Shown here: in pieces, positions 22,753 through 29,932 of the stretch | How positions within the stretch are numbered: the stretch's first letter is position 1 | Layout of the letters: every line of letters begins with the position of its first letter | Notes under the pieces: model-generated | What the model was told of the DNA's origin: nothing | What the model saw: the letters and a program-made list of their open reading frames with translations, nothing else | The model's database searches: none | Program-made: the position numbers and the translations under genes | Assembly: GCA_946544685.1 (NCBI GenBank) | Contig: CAMNML010000010.1 | Coordinates: 1 to 30,824, forward strand | DNA from: an uncultured Caryophanales bacterium | GTDB lineage: Bacteria; Bacillota_I; Bacilli_A; RF39; UBA660 | Length of the DNA: 30,824 nucleotides | Reading direction: 5' to 3'

Positions 22753-22827
22753 CATAACTAAACTTTTTAAATTGTATCGTCATCTAAATCATTAAATAAT
22801 TGATTTTATCTAAAATTAACACCAAAT

Positions 22828-22953
22828 TTATTGTTCTTCATTCAATTCTAATTGTTGTGCTAATTCAGTAACTATTAACTCTTTATCAAGAATTTCTTTC
22901 TTTAATTTATCTATTGTTTGTTGGATTCCTTTTATTAACTCAATATCGTTCAT
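22828..22953 (-). CDS. Short coiled-coil peptide (41 aa), coupled to the 255-aa gene
   Basis: The ATG overlaps the TGA of the 255-aa gene (ATGA), with GAGGG and AGGAA just upstream. The peptide begins MNDIELIKGIQQTIDKLKKE and ends LIVTELAQQLELNEEQ. It shows heptad hydrophobics (I, I, I, L, I, L, L) throughout and is acidic at the end, so it is almost certainly helical. The neighbour's C-terminus is also a coiled coil, so the two may bind each other. No family is recognised. The overlap and coding-like composition make it a credible small gene. Confidence 0.65.
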   Translation of the reverse strand: MNDIELIKGIQQTIDKLKKEILDKELIVTELAQQLELNEEQ

Positions 22954-23717
22954 TTCCTAATTTCCCTCGATTTTCTTATATTTGATAATTGACTTTGCAG
23001 TAATTCTATTTGAGCATCTAGGTTGTTTCGTGCTCTTAATAAATATTTCATTTGTTCTTCCAGTTTTTGCACTAATTCCCTATCAACATAAGTAGGTTGT
23101 TTAATCAATCCCATTTCTATATCTTTTTTACTCTTTAAATACTTCTTAAAAAAATCTGTTTTAAATTTGATATTCTGAATTATTTTTGAATACATTTTAC
23201 CAAAAGCGTCAGATACAATGCCAGATTGATATTCTTTATCAGCAGCAAAACTCTCTATAATATCTATTATTTGAGTGTTACGATTCCTACTAGCTATAAT
23301 AAAATCCCTTTTAATATATATAAAGCTATGTAAAATTCTACGTTCCTCTTTTGTTATTCCAAGTCTAGTTAATGATTCTACTATTCTTTTGTCATCAAAC
23401 ACCCAAGATTCAATATCTTTAATTGTTCCAATATTAACCCATTCTTCTAAAATATCTTCTGCTATTAATGGAGTACCCATATAATAAGACATTAATAATT
23501 CAGTTTGTCCTTTTACTTCTGCATTATACTTTTTTCTTCTATCATTGAATAAACCATTATCATATGCAACAAATAATTCTTCTAATGTATTGATTCCTAA
23601 ATGTTTAAAAAATTCATATATATCATCAATATCACGATAATTATCTCCAACAAAAGTTATTGGTAAATCACTTCTAATTGATACTGATTTAAATTTACTA
23701 TAATCATGTTTTTCCAT
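22950..23717 (-). CDS. Hypothetical protein (255 aa) with helical N-terminus and C-terminal coiled coil
   Basis: No family is recognised. The segment IDDIYEFFKHLGINTLEELFVAYDNG (about 26-51) resembles the helix-hairpin motif 'LGI.T..EL' seen in RNA-polymerase alpha C-terminal-like and HhH DNA-binding domains. A second similar stretch is VESLTRLGITKEERRILHSF (about 112-131). The C-terminus (about 212-250) is a coiled coil (LVQKLEEQMKYLLRARNNLDAQIELLQSQL). It is cytosolic, with no signal or membrane segment. AGGAGG lies 8 nt before ATG. Its stop overlaps the start of the 41-aa gene. An imperfect dyad lies in its promoter region. Nucleic-acid binding is a guess. Confidence 0.75.
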   Translation of the reverse strand: MEKHDYSKFKSVSIRSDLPITFVGDNYRDIDDIYEFFKHLGINTLEELFVAYDNGLFNDRRKKYNAEVKGQTELLMSYYMGTPLIAEDILEEWVNIGTIKDIESWVFDDKRIVESLTRLGITKEERRILHSFIYIKRDFIIASRNRNTQIIDIIESFAADKEYQSGIVSDAFGKMYSKIIQNIKFKTDFFKKYLKSKKDIEMGLIKQPTYVDRELVQKLEEQMKYLLRARNNLDAQIELLQSQLSNIRKSREIRK

Positions 23718-23741
23718 AAATATAACCTCCTAATCATAATT

Positions 23742-23814
23742 ATTATAAAAATCTTTTCTAACTAATAAAGACTTCATTTACAATATCTATATTGTATTTA
23801 AAGTACCATTAGTT
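23742..23814 (-). promoter_or_regulatory. Promoter region of the 255-aa gene with a long imperfect dyad
   Basis: The -10 TATAAT is at 23,742-23,747 (minus strand). A perfect palindrome TACAATAT-CT-ATATTGTA lies at 23,779-23,796, nested in outer arms AACTAAT/ATTAGTT (23,760-23,766 and 23,808-23,814). The dyad covers the -35 region and could be an operator. It lies just after alaA, so it may also be part of that gene's 3' structure, though it lacks a T-run. Confidence 0.5.
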
Positions 23815-23850
23815 GATACTAGTTAAAATTATATCTTTCAATTAACATAT

Positions 23851-25068
23851 CTAATTTAATTTATGAGTTCTAAGAAAATCTTCTAATCTATCCATTGCAA
23901 TTTTTAATTGTTTGTTGTCTGCTAAATAAACAATTCTAAAATGATCTACTTCATTCCAATTAAAACCTTTGCCACCAATAATTAATACATGCTTTTCTCT
24001 TAAAAAATCAAGTGCAAATTCTTCATCATTAGATATATCAAATTTATTTATATCAATTTTAGGGAATATGTAAAATGCTGCCTTTGGTTTTACCACCGTA
24101 ATACCTGGAATACTACTAAGTCTATTATAAATATATTCCCTTTGTTCATATAGTCTTCCACCTTTTTTTAGCAAAGCTTTTGTACTTTCATTATCTTTTA
24201 TTGCTTTTTCTATTATACTTTGGCCTGGCACATTTGCACATAATCTCATTGATGATAATAAATTAAGTCCTTCAATATAATCTTGAATATGTTTTTTATT
24301 ACCTGTTATACACATCCAACCAATTCTATATCCTGCAAGCATATGTGATTTTGATAATCCACTAAATGTTATTACAGGTACATCGTTTGTTAATGAAGCT
24401 ATTGATATATGTTTTAGGTCGTCAAATAGAAGTCTATCATATATTTCATCCGAAAATATAATTAAGTCATTTTCTTTTGCAATTTCTATTATTTCCTTTA
24501 ATATTTTTTCTGGATACAATGCTCCTGTTGGATTATTTGGATTAATTATAACTATTCCTTTTGTCCGTTTATTTATTTTATTTTTAATATCTCCAATATT
24601 AGGATACCATTCATTTTCTTCATCGCATAGGTAATGAACTGCTGTTCCTCCAGATAAATTTATAGAAGCTGTCCACAATGGATAGTCTGGCATAGGTACA
24701 AGTACTTCATCATTTTTATTTAAAAGCCCTTGCATAGACATAAGTATTAATTCACTAACACCATTTCCTATATAAATATCTTCTGGTGTAAGATTAAATA
24801 CATTTTTTGTTTGATAATATTCTATTATTGATTTTCTTGCTTTTTCTAGTCCTTTTGATTCAGAATATCCCTCACTATCCTCTAGGTTATCCTTCATACA
24901 ATTTATTAATTCATATGGAGCTTTTAAACCGAAAACAGCAGGATTTCCAATATTTAGTTTTAAAATTTCTGTTCCCTCTTTTTCTAATTTGTTTGCTTCT
25001 TCTAATGTCTTTCCTCTTATTTCATATTTTACATTTTTTAATTTTTTTGATTTTTCTATTGTTCTCAT
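23851..25068 (-). CDS. alaA: Alanine aminotransferase AlaA-type (glutamate-pyruvate transaminase)
   Basis: This 405-aa class I PLP aminotransferase is strikingly close to E. coli AlaA across its length: IEKSKKLKNVKYEIRG, LKLNIGNPAVFG, EDIYIGNGVSELI, VPMPDYPLWTA, VIINPNNPTGA, FSDEIYDRLL, YIEGLNLLSSMRLCANVPGQ, GGRLYEQR. The PLP lysine is K240 in FSGLSKSH. It makes L-alanine from pyruvate and glutamate. I start at ATG 25,068 because its product aligns with the AlaA N-terminus and GGGGGGA lies 9-10 nt upstream; the ATG 18 nt earlier overlaps that site. It follows alr by 19 bp in one operon. Together they convert pyruvate to D-alanine. Confidence 0.92.
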   Translation of the reverse strand: MRTIEKSKKLKNVKYEIRGKTLEEANKLEKEGTEILKLNIGNPAVFGLKAPYELINCMKDNLEDSEGYSESKGLEKARKSIIEYYQTKNVFNLTPEDIYIGNGVSELILMSMQGLLNKNDEVLVPMPDYPLWTASINLSGGTAVHYLCDEENEWYPNIGDIKNKINKRTKGIVIINPNNPTGALYPEKILKEIIEIAKENDLIIFSDEIYDRLLFDDLKHISIASLTNDVPVITFSGLSKSHMLAGYRIGWMCITGNKKHIQDYIEGLNLLSSMRLCANVPGQSIIEKAIKDNESTKALLKKGGRLYEQREYIYNRLSSIPGITVVKPKAAFYIFPKIDINKFDISNDEEFALDFLREKHVLIIGGKGFNWNEVDHFRIVYLADNKQLKIAMDRLEDFLRTHKLN

Positions 25069-25087
25069 ATATAATATTCCCCCCATT

Positions 25088-26140
25088 TTAGATAATATAT
25101 TCCTTTGGAATCTTATTATCTATATTACATACTATTTCATATGTTATTGTATCTGTGTGTTTTGCAATTTCTCTTATATGTTCATTGTCTTTAATTACAT
25201 AAACTGAATCACCTACTCTTACAGTATCATCAACTTTTATAAACATCATATTCATACATATATTTCCTACTATTTCGTATTTTTTATTTTTTATATATAC
25301 ATACATTCCTTTATAGTTCCTTGTTATTCCATTATAATATCCAAGTGGTATAACAGCTATTTTCGTCTTATCATTTGCAGTAAATGTTCCATTATATCCT
25401 AATGTTTCTCCTGGTTGTAGTTCATTAATTTGCGTTATTTTACTTTTTACTTGAAAACATGATAGTAATTCTTCTTCTCCTAAACCATACATATTTATTC
25501 CCATTCTTATTCCATTAGCATATTCAGGCTTTTGTATATTTTTTGTTGCGTCACTTGCAAATAGATGTACGATTTTTATATTCTTTAATTCTATATTCTT
25601 TGTAATTTCTTCAAAACTTCTAACCTGATTATTTGATGTTATTTCATTTGATGCATTATAGATGTGAGTATATATTCCTTCTATATTAATATTGCTGTTT
25701 ATAAGATAATTATAAATTTTATCAAATTCTTCTTTTGTTTTAATTCCTAGACGGTTCATTCCAGTATTTATTTTAATATGTACTTTTATATCTTTTAATT
25801 TATTTATGTCTATATTTTTTAAATATTCATAATTTGGAATTGTGATTGTTATATTATTTTTTTTACATATATCTAAGTTTTCATTATTAATTATTCCTAA
25901 GCATAATATCGGTTTTTTTGTTATCTTTCTTAGATTTACTGCTTCATCTAATGTAGTTACTACAAAGTATGATACCTGATTTTCTATTTTTTTACATACT
26001 TCTTCATATCCAAATCCATAACAATTTGCCTTTACTACTGCCATGTAATATTCATACCGATTGTATTTCTTTTTTATTAGATTAATATTTTCCTTTATGT
26101 TTTTAATATTTATTATATTATAGTTATTTTCGTTGTTCAT
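25088..26140 (-). CDS. alr: Alanine racemase
   Basis: This 350-aa fold-type III PLP racemase interconverts L- and D-alanine for peptidoglycan. PLP Lys37 lies in VVKANCYGFG. Substrate-binding KINTGMNRLG (123-132) and GIRMGINMYG follow. The second catalytic Tyr is in LGYNGTF (Y249). The C-terminal beta domain has IVGNICMNMMFIKVDD, where most relatives have MDQ after the Cys-Met. It is slightly short for Alr (about 370) but complete. AGGAGG lies 7 nt before ATG, and a -10 TATAAT at 26,179-26,184 lies on the minus strand. It is first gene of the alr-alaA operon and divergent from the Sel1/TPR gene, with 137 bp shared. Confidence 0.95.
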   Translation of the reverse strand: MNNENNYNIINIKNIKENINLIKKKYNRYEYYMAVVKANCYGFGYEEVCKKIENQVSYFVVTTLDEAVNLRKITKKPILCLGIINNENLDICKKNNITITIPNYEYLKNIDINKLKDIKVHIKINTGMNRLGIKTKEEFDKIYNYLINSNINIEGIYTHIYNASNEITSNNQVRSFEEITKNIELKNIKIVHLFASDATKNIQKPEYANGIRMGINMYGLGEEELLSCFQVKSKITQINELQPGETLGYNGTFTANDKTKIAVIPLGYYNGITRNYKGMYVYIKNKKYEIVGNICMNMMFIKVDDTVRVGDSVYVIKDNEHIREIAKHTDTITYEIVCNIDNKIPKEYII

Positions 26141-26233
26141 AAATATACCTCCTGCAGTTTTTCCCCCTGCTTAATTAAATTATAGATCAAATCCAAAATT
26201 TCACCATATATTCTATTACCCATTTAAAATAAT

Positions 26234-26262
26234 TTGACTCGTTAAATACTCGGTAGTATAAT
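26234..26262 (+). promoter_or_regulatory. Promoter of the Sel1/TPR gene
   Basis: TTGACT (26,234-26,239), 17 bp, TATAAT (26,257-26,262). GGTGAT follows 6 nt later and ATG 3 nt after that, so the leader would be about 9 nt if transcription starts at the usual distance. Confidence 0.78.
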
Positions 26263-26277
26263 TATTATGGTGATTTT

Positions 26278-27768
26278 ATGGAAAAGAAATTTATTAAAAT
26301 GAATAATAATATGAATCAATTATCATTAGGTAATTTTATTCAGATTATTAAAAATAATTCTGTAAATAAGCATCTTGCAAATCAATCTGAAATATTTTGT
26401 ATTTTATTTAATGTTGATAGTGTCAATGAATCCACTATAAACAATTATTGTATAGGAGCTAGATCTATAAGTGATGATTATAAAGATATATATTTAGACT
26501 TTAAGGTTAGATATAAAAAAGATAATATGTTTTTCTTACCAATCATTAGTAAGATAGTATGTCTTTTAATGGGAATGGTTGATGATAATAAATCTATTGA
26601 TGATATAAAAAATAACAAGAATTTAAAAAAAGTATGTATTTCACTTTATAATATTTCTAAAAATGATAATAAAGTTCCTGATATATTTTCAAATAAATTG
26701 CATATTTTTATTGATAAAAATGATTTGTATAGTTGTATTGTTGAAATTTTATTATATATAGTATTAGAACATAAGCAACCAATATATATCAGTGATGAAA
26801 TTAATGAGAAATTAGAGAATATACTTTATAACACAAATATATCATTCGAAAGTTTACAGGACTATTTAAATATGTTATTTGGTGATGGAATAAATTATGA
26901 CTATACTATCAAACAATTAGCCAAAAAAAATAACCCATATGCTTTATTTGAACTTGGGTTATCTGAATATCTTGGAAAAATGACTGGTTCTCCTAGATAT
27001 AATATTGCATTTGAATATTTTTCTTTGGCTGCTAATTTTAATCATCCTAGGGCTAATTATATAGCTGGTAGAATGTTGATTGAAGGTTCTGTTGGAAGTT
27101 GTTCTGATTCTGATTTAAAAAAAGGATTAACATATTTGAAAAAGGCTGAAAAGCTTAATAATATTGCTTGTTTAAATATTCTCGGACAATTCTATCTTAA
27201 AAATGGTGATGAAAAAAAAGCAGTTAAATATTTTGAGCGGGCCGCCTCTCATGATTTTGTATATGCTTTTAATAATTTAGGTAAGATATATGAGAATAAG
27301 AAAGAATATAGTAAGGCTTTTGATTTATATTTAAAGAGCGCAAATTTAGAAGAAAGTTGGGCATGTAATAAAATCGGTGAAATGTATAGATTAGGTATTG
27401 GAACAGATACCAATTTAAAAAAAGCTTTTACATATTATAATAAGGCTTTAGAAGTTCCAATTGATTATTTAGAAAACTATGCAAAATACAATTTGGCTGT
27501 GCATTTTTATATGTATGGTAATTATGAAGTTGGAATTGAAAAAGATGAAAAAAAAGCAATTGAATTATTAGTTGAATCATCTGATAAACTAATAGATTCT
27601 CAAATGTATTTGTTATGTTATTATGTATCAAAAAATGACGAATATAATATTCAAAAATATAAAAGCATGATTGAATCTAACCCTAAATTTAATATTAATA
27701 TTAAAAATAAAATTGAAAATGCTTTAAGTAATATGAAAAAACATAGTATTTTAAAAATTGAGATATAA
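26278..27768 (+). CDS. Sel1/TPR-repeat protein (496 aa), possible regulator
   Basis: The N-terminal third (about 1-200) is a helical domain that I do not recognise. From about 210 to 440 there are Sel1-like repeats: YALFELGLSEYLGKMTG, RANYIAGRMLIEGSVG, ACLNILGQFYLKNGDEKKAVKYFERAA, YAFNNLGKIYENKKEYSKAF, WACNKIGEMYRLGIG, YNLAVHFYMYGNYEVG. There is no signal peptide or membrane segment, so it is cytosolic. Sel1 repeats mediate protein-protein contacts. It is divergent from alr-alaA, an arrangement often seen for regulators of the adjacent operon, but no HTH is evident in the N-terminus. The gene ends just before the right direct repeat. Confidence 0.82.
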   Translation: MEKKFIKMNNNMNQLSLGNFIQIIKNNSVNKHLANQSEIFCILFNVDSVNESTINNYCIGARSISDDYKDIYLDFKVRYKKDNMFFLPIISKIVCLLMGMVDDNKSIDDIKNNKNLKKVCISLYNISKNDNKVPDIFSNKLHIFIDKNDLYSCIVEILLYIVLEHKQPIYISDEINEKLENILYNTNISFESLQDYLNMLFGDGINYDYTIKQLAKKNNPYALFELGLSEYLGKMTGSPRYNIAFEYFSLAANFNHPRANYIAGRMLIEGSVGSCSDSDLKKGLTYLKKAEKLNNIACLNILGQFYLKNGDEKKAVKYFERAASHDFVYAFNNLGKIYENKKEYSKAFDLYLKSANLEESWACNKIGEMYRLGIGTDTNLKKAFTYYNKALEVPIDYLENYAKYNLAVHFYMYGNYEVGIEKDEKKAIELLVESSDKLIDSQMYLLCYYVSKNDEYNIQKYKSMIESNPKFNINIKNKIENALSNMKKHSILKIEI

Positions 27769-27813
27769 AATTAGTTCATACATTTTTACTACTTATGATA
27801 TTTTTAATATCAT

Positions 27814-27953
27814 ATCACCATTAGATTATATGTTTAAAAGTTTTTTGGTTTGAAAAAAACATGTTCATAAGTATAGTTTTGAACATGTTTATTTATTATT
27901 CATTTTTATCATAGTCATCTAGGAAGCTTTTATAAATTCCATCTTGTTTTGTA
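27814..27953. repeat. Right direct repeat: relic cwlD promoter plus ttcA terminator and 3' end
   Basis: On the minus strand it contains ttcA's last codons, its terminator and then a relic of the cwlD -10/ribosome binding site (CATATAATCTAATGGTGAT). It is not followed by an ORF: ATGATATTAAAAATATCATAA closes after six codons. It matches 22,549-22,750. Confidence 0.88.
27857..27890 (-). terminator. Terminator of iscS-ttcA
   Basis: Stem AAACATGTTCA/TGAACATGTTT (11 bp) with a 12-nt loop, followed by seven T's on the minus strand, 6 nt beyond the ttcA stop codon. Confidence 0.88.
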
Positions 27954-28729
27954 CCTAATACACAATTTAGGTTTATATTATCCATTGATTTAAATATATT
28001 ATAATCTACATTTTTATTTATTTTTCTTAGATTTTTTATTAGTTCTTTTACTTCTTTTCTTTTGCTTGTTCCATCATTTATTAATGAACATCCTTCTGTA
28101 AATCTACATGCACAGTTTATAAATGTTAATTCATTATATTTTTTCCATGAAATTATGTCTTGTTCTTTTACTAAATATAGTGGTCTTATTAGTTCTAATC
28201 CTTCGTAGTTTTCACTGTGTAGTTTTGGCATCATTGTTTTTATTTCTGATCCATATAGCATTGAAAGAAGTGTTGTTTCTATTACGTCGTCAAAGTGATG
28301 GCCTAAGGCAATTTTATTGCATCCTAGTTCTTTTGCTTTATTGTATAGGTATCCTCTTCTCATTCTTGCGCACATATAACATGGACTTTTTGTTTCTATT
28401 GTTGATACTACATCGAATATATTACTTTCAAACATTTCTATTGGTACGTTTAGTATTTTTGCGTTGTCTAGTATAAAGTTTTTATTGTATTCATTGTATC
28501 CCGGATCCATTACTACATAGTGTGCGTTGAAGTTTATTTTTCCATGTCTTTTTATTTCTTGTACACATTTTGCGAGTAGAAATGAGTCTTTTCCACCACT
28601 AATACAAACCATTATATTATCATTTTCTTCTATTAGATTATAGTTTTGTACTGCTCTTATAAATTTTGACCATATTTCTTTTCTGTATTTTTTTATTATA
28701 CTTTGTTCAATTTCTTTATATTTTTCCAT
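27896..28729 (-). CDS. ttcA: TtcA-family tRNA sulfurtransferase
   Basis: This 277-aa PP-loop ATPase has SGGKDS at 44-49. The Fe-S/Cys motif is CYMCARMRRG (Cys117, Cys120), with a further CACR (Cys206, Cys208). GHHFDDVIETTLLSMLYG is the family's second nucleotide-site motif. TtcA uses ATP and a [4Fe-4S] cluster to make 2-thiocytidine at position 32 of some tRNAs, with sulfur from IscS. Paralogues of this family thiolate other positions, so the exact site is uncertain. The start overlaps the cysteine desulfurase gene by 14 bp, which fits sulfur hand-off. Its 3' end is duplicated as a relic at 22,693. Confidence 0.88.
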   Translation of the reverse strand: MEKYKEIEQSIIKKYRKEIWSKFIRAVQNYNLIEENDNIMVCISGGKDSFLLAKCVQEIKRHGKINFNAHYVVMDPGYNEYNKNFILDNAKILNVPIEMFESNIFDVVSTIETKSPCYMCARMRRGYLYNKAKELGCNKIALGHHFDDVIETTLLSMLYGSEIKTMMPKLHSENYEGLELIRPLYLVKEQDIISWKKYNELTFINCACRFTEGCSLINDGTSKRKEVKELIKNLRKINKNVDYNIFKSMDNINLNCVLGTKQDGIYKSFLDDYDKNE

Positions 28730-29849
28730 TGTTTTTTAATTCCTTTAAATAGTTATCAAATACATTTATGAATTCATTTATTTCTTCTTCTGTTGTTGTA
28801 TGTGATACGCTTAGTCTAATAGATGTTGATGCGAGTGATTTGTCTTTTGTTAGAGCATATATTAGTTTTGATGGTGTTCCTATTGGACAGCATGATGTTT
28901 TGCTTGATAGATATATTTCTTTACTACTTAAGTAGTCAACTACGTCTTGCGATTTTATTCCTTTAATGCTGAAGTTCATTGTAAATGGCATTGATGCTTC
29001 TGTATTGTTTATATGTATAAAGTCATATTGTTTTAGATATTCTGTTATTTTTTTGTTTAGTTTTTTTGCATATTCATATCTTTCTTTTTGTTTTTTTATC
29101 GCTTTTTCTAGTGCGCATGCGGTAGCGGCTATTCCTGGCACATTTGGTGTTCCACTTCTATATACTGTTGTTGATCTTCCACCGCTTATTATTGGTTTTA
29201 GGCTTACTTCTTTCTTTTTTATTAACATTCCCATATCATTTGTTCCATAGAATTTGTGTGGTGCGATTGTTATTAGGTCTACATCTTTATAGTCTATTGT
29301 TACTTTTCCAATTGATTGTGATGCATCTGAGTGAAAGTATGTATTTGGATAATCTTTTAGTAATTTTCCTATTTGTTCTATTGGTTGAACTAGTCCTAGT
29401 TCACTGTCTACTGAGCATACACTTACTAAGATTGTGTCTTTTCTTATCATTTGTTTTAGTGTTTCTATATTTACTAACCCATTTTTGTCTACTGGTATTA
29501 GTTCTACTTCAAAGCCAAGTTCTTGCATTACTGTTGCTGATGCGATTATTGATGTGTGTTCTAGACAACTTACTAGTATATGTTTTCCATAGTTTTTATA
29601 TCTTTCGCATATTCCTTTTATCGCTAAGTTATTTGACTCTGTTGCGCCACTAGTATATATTATTTCTTCTGGTAGTATGTTTAATGTCTTTGCGATTATA
29701 TTTGTTGATTCTTCTACTAGTTTTTGTGATCTTTTTCCAAATTCATGATTTGCGTTTGGATTGCCATAATAGTTTAGCGCTGTATCATAGTATTTATCTA
29801 ATACTTCTTTGTCTACTTTTGTGTTTGCAGCATGGTCTAGGTATATCAT
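28716..29849 (-). CDS. iscS: Cysteine desulfurase (IscS/NifS family)
   Basis: This 377-aa PLP enzyme moves sulfur from cysteine to acceptors, here probably TtcA for tRNA thiolation and possibly Fe-S assembly. It begins MIYLDHAANT. ATESNN and EHTS are cofactor/substrate motifs, DASQSIG follows, and PLP Lys199 lies in IAPHKFYG. The active-site Cys is in SSKTSCCPIG (320/321), a short-loop form rather than the GSAC of IscS, so the subtype is uncertain. I place the start at ATG 29,849; the GTG 9 nt earlier is too close to AAGGA. No IscU or IscR gene is adjacent. A promoter and the upstream terminator isolate the iscS-ttcA operon. Confidence 0.9.
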   Translation of the reverse strand: MIYLDHAANTKVDKEVLDKYYDTALNYYGNPNANHEFGKRSQKLVEESTNIIAKTLNILPEEIIYTSGATESNNLAIKGICERYKNYGKHILVSCLEHTSIIASATVMQELGFEVELIPVDKNGLVNIETLKQMIRKDTILVSVCSVDSELGLVQPIEQIGKLLKDYPNTYFHSDASQSIGKVTIDYKDVDLITIAPHKFYGTNDMGMLIKKKEVSLKPIISGGRSTTVYRSGTPNVPGIAATACALEKAIKKQKERYEYAKKLNKKITEYLKQYDFIHINNTEASMPFTMNFSIKGIKSQDVVDYLSSKEIYLSSKTSCCPIGTPSKLIYALTKDKSLASTSIRLSVSHTTTEEEINEFINVFDNYLKELKNNGKI

Positions 29850-29877
29850 TTTGCTCACTTCCTTAATTCATGTTTAC

Positions 29878-29906
29878 ATTATACTCTTTTGTTGAATTTG
29901 TGTCTA
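29878..29906 (-). promoter_or_regulatory. Promoter of iscS-ttcA
   Basis: Minus strand: TAGACA (29,901-29,906), 17 bp, TATAAT (29,878-29,883). Confidence 0.78.
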
Positions 29907-29912
29907 TATAAA

Positions 29913-29932
29913 AAGTGCAGATATCTGCACTT
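29913..29932 (-). terminator. Terminator of the membrane-protein gene
   Basis: Perfect stem AAGTGCAG/CTGCACTT with ATAT loop, overlapping the stop; T's follow on the minus strand. Confidence 0.85.

Larger units (their letters stand above)
22751..27813. other. 5-kb block between direct repeats (putative integrated segment)
   Basis: The block holds the 41-aa and 255-aa genes, alaA, alr and the Sel1/TPR gene. The left repeat abuts intact cwlD and carries a dead ttcA tail. The right repeat abuts intact ttcA and carries a dead cwlD promoter. No integrase, transposase or tRNA-type attachment site is visible inside. This arrangement is what a single-crossover (Campbell) integration or an internally rearranged tandem duplication would leave. 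Confidence 0.65.

Noticed and set aside
23718..23850. Possible riboswitch or T-box upstream of the 255-aa gene
   Set aside because: No T-box, specifier or other conserved riboswitch motif was seen; only the dyad described.
22751..27813. Transposon or prophage explanation of the 5-kb block
   Set aside because: No transposase, integrase, phage structural genes, terminal inverted repeats or short target-site duplications were found. The flanking repeats are copies of host genes.
27797..27815. Palindrome ATGATATT-TTT-AATATCAT after the Sel1/TPR gene as a terminator
   Set aside because: The stem is all A/T except one pair and no T-run follows on the plus strand, so I do not call it a terminator.
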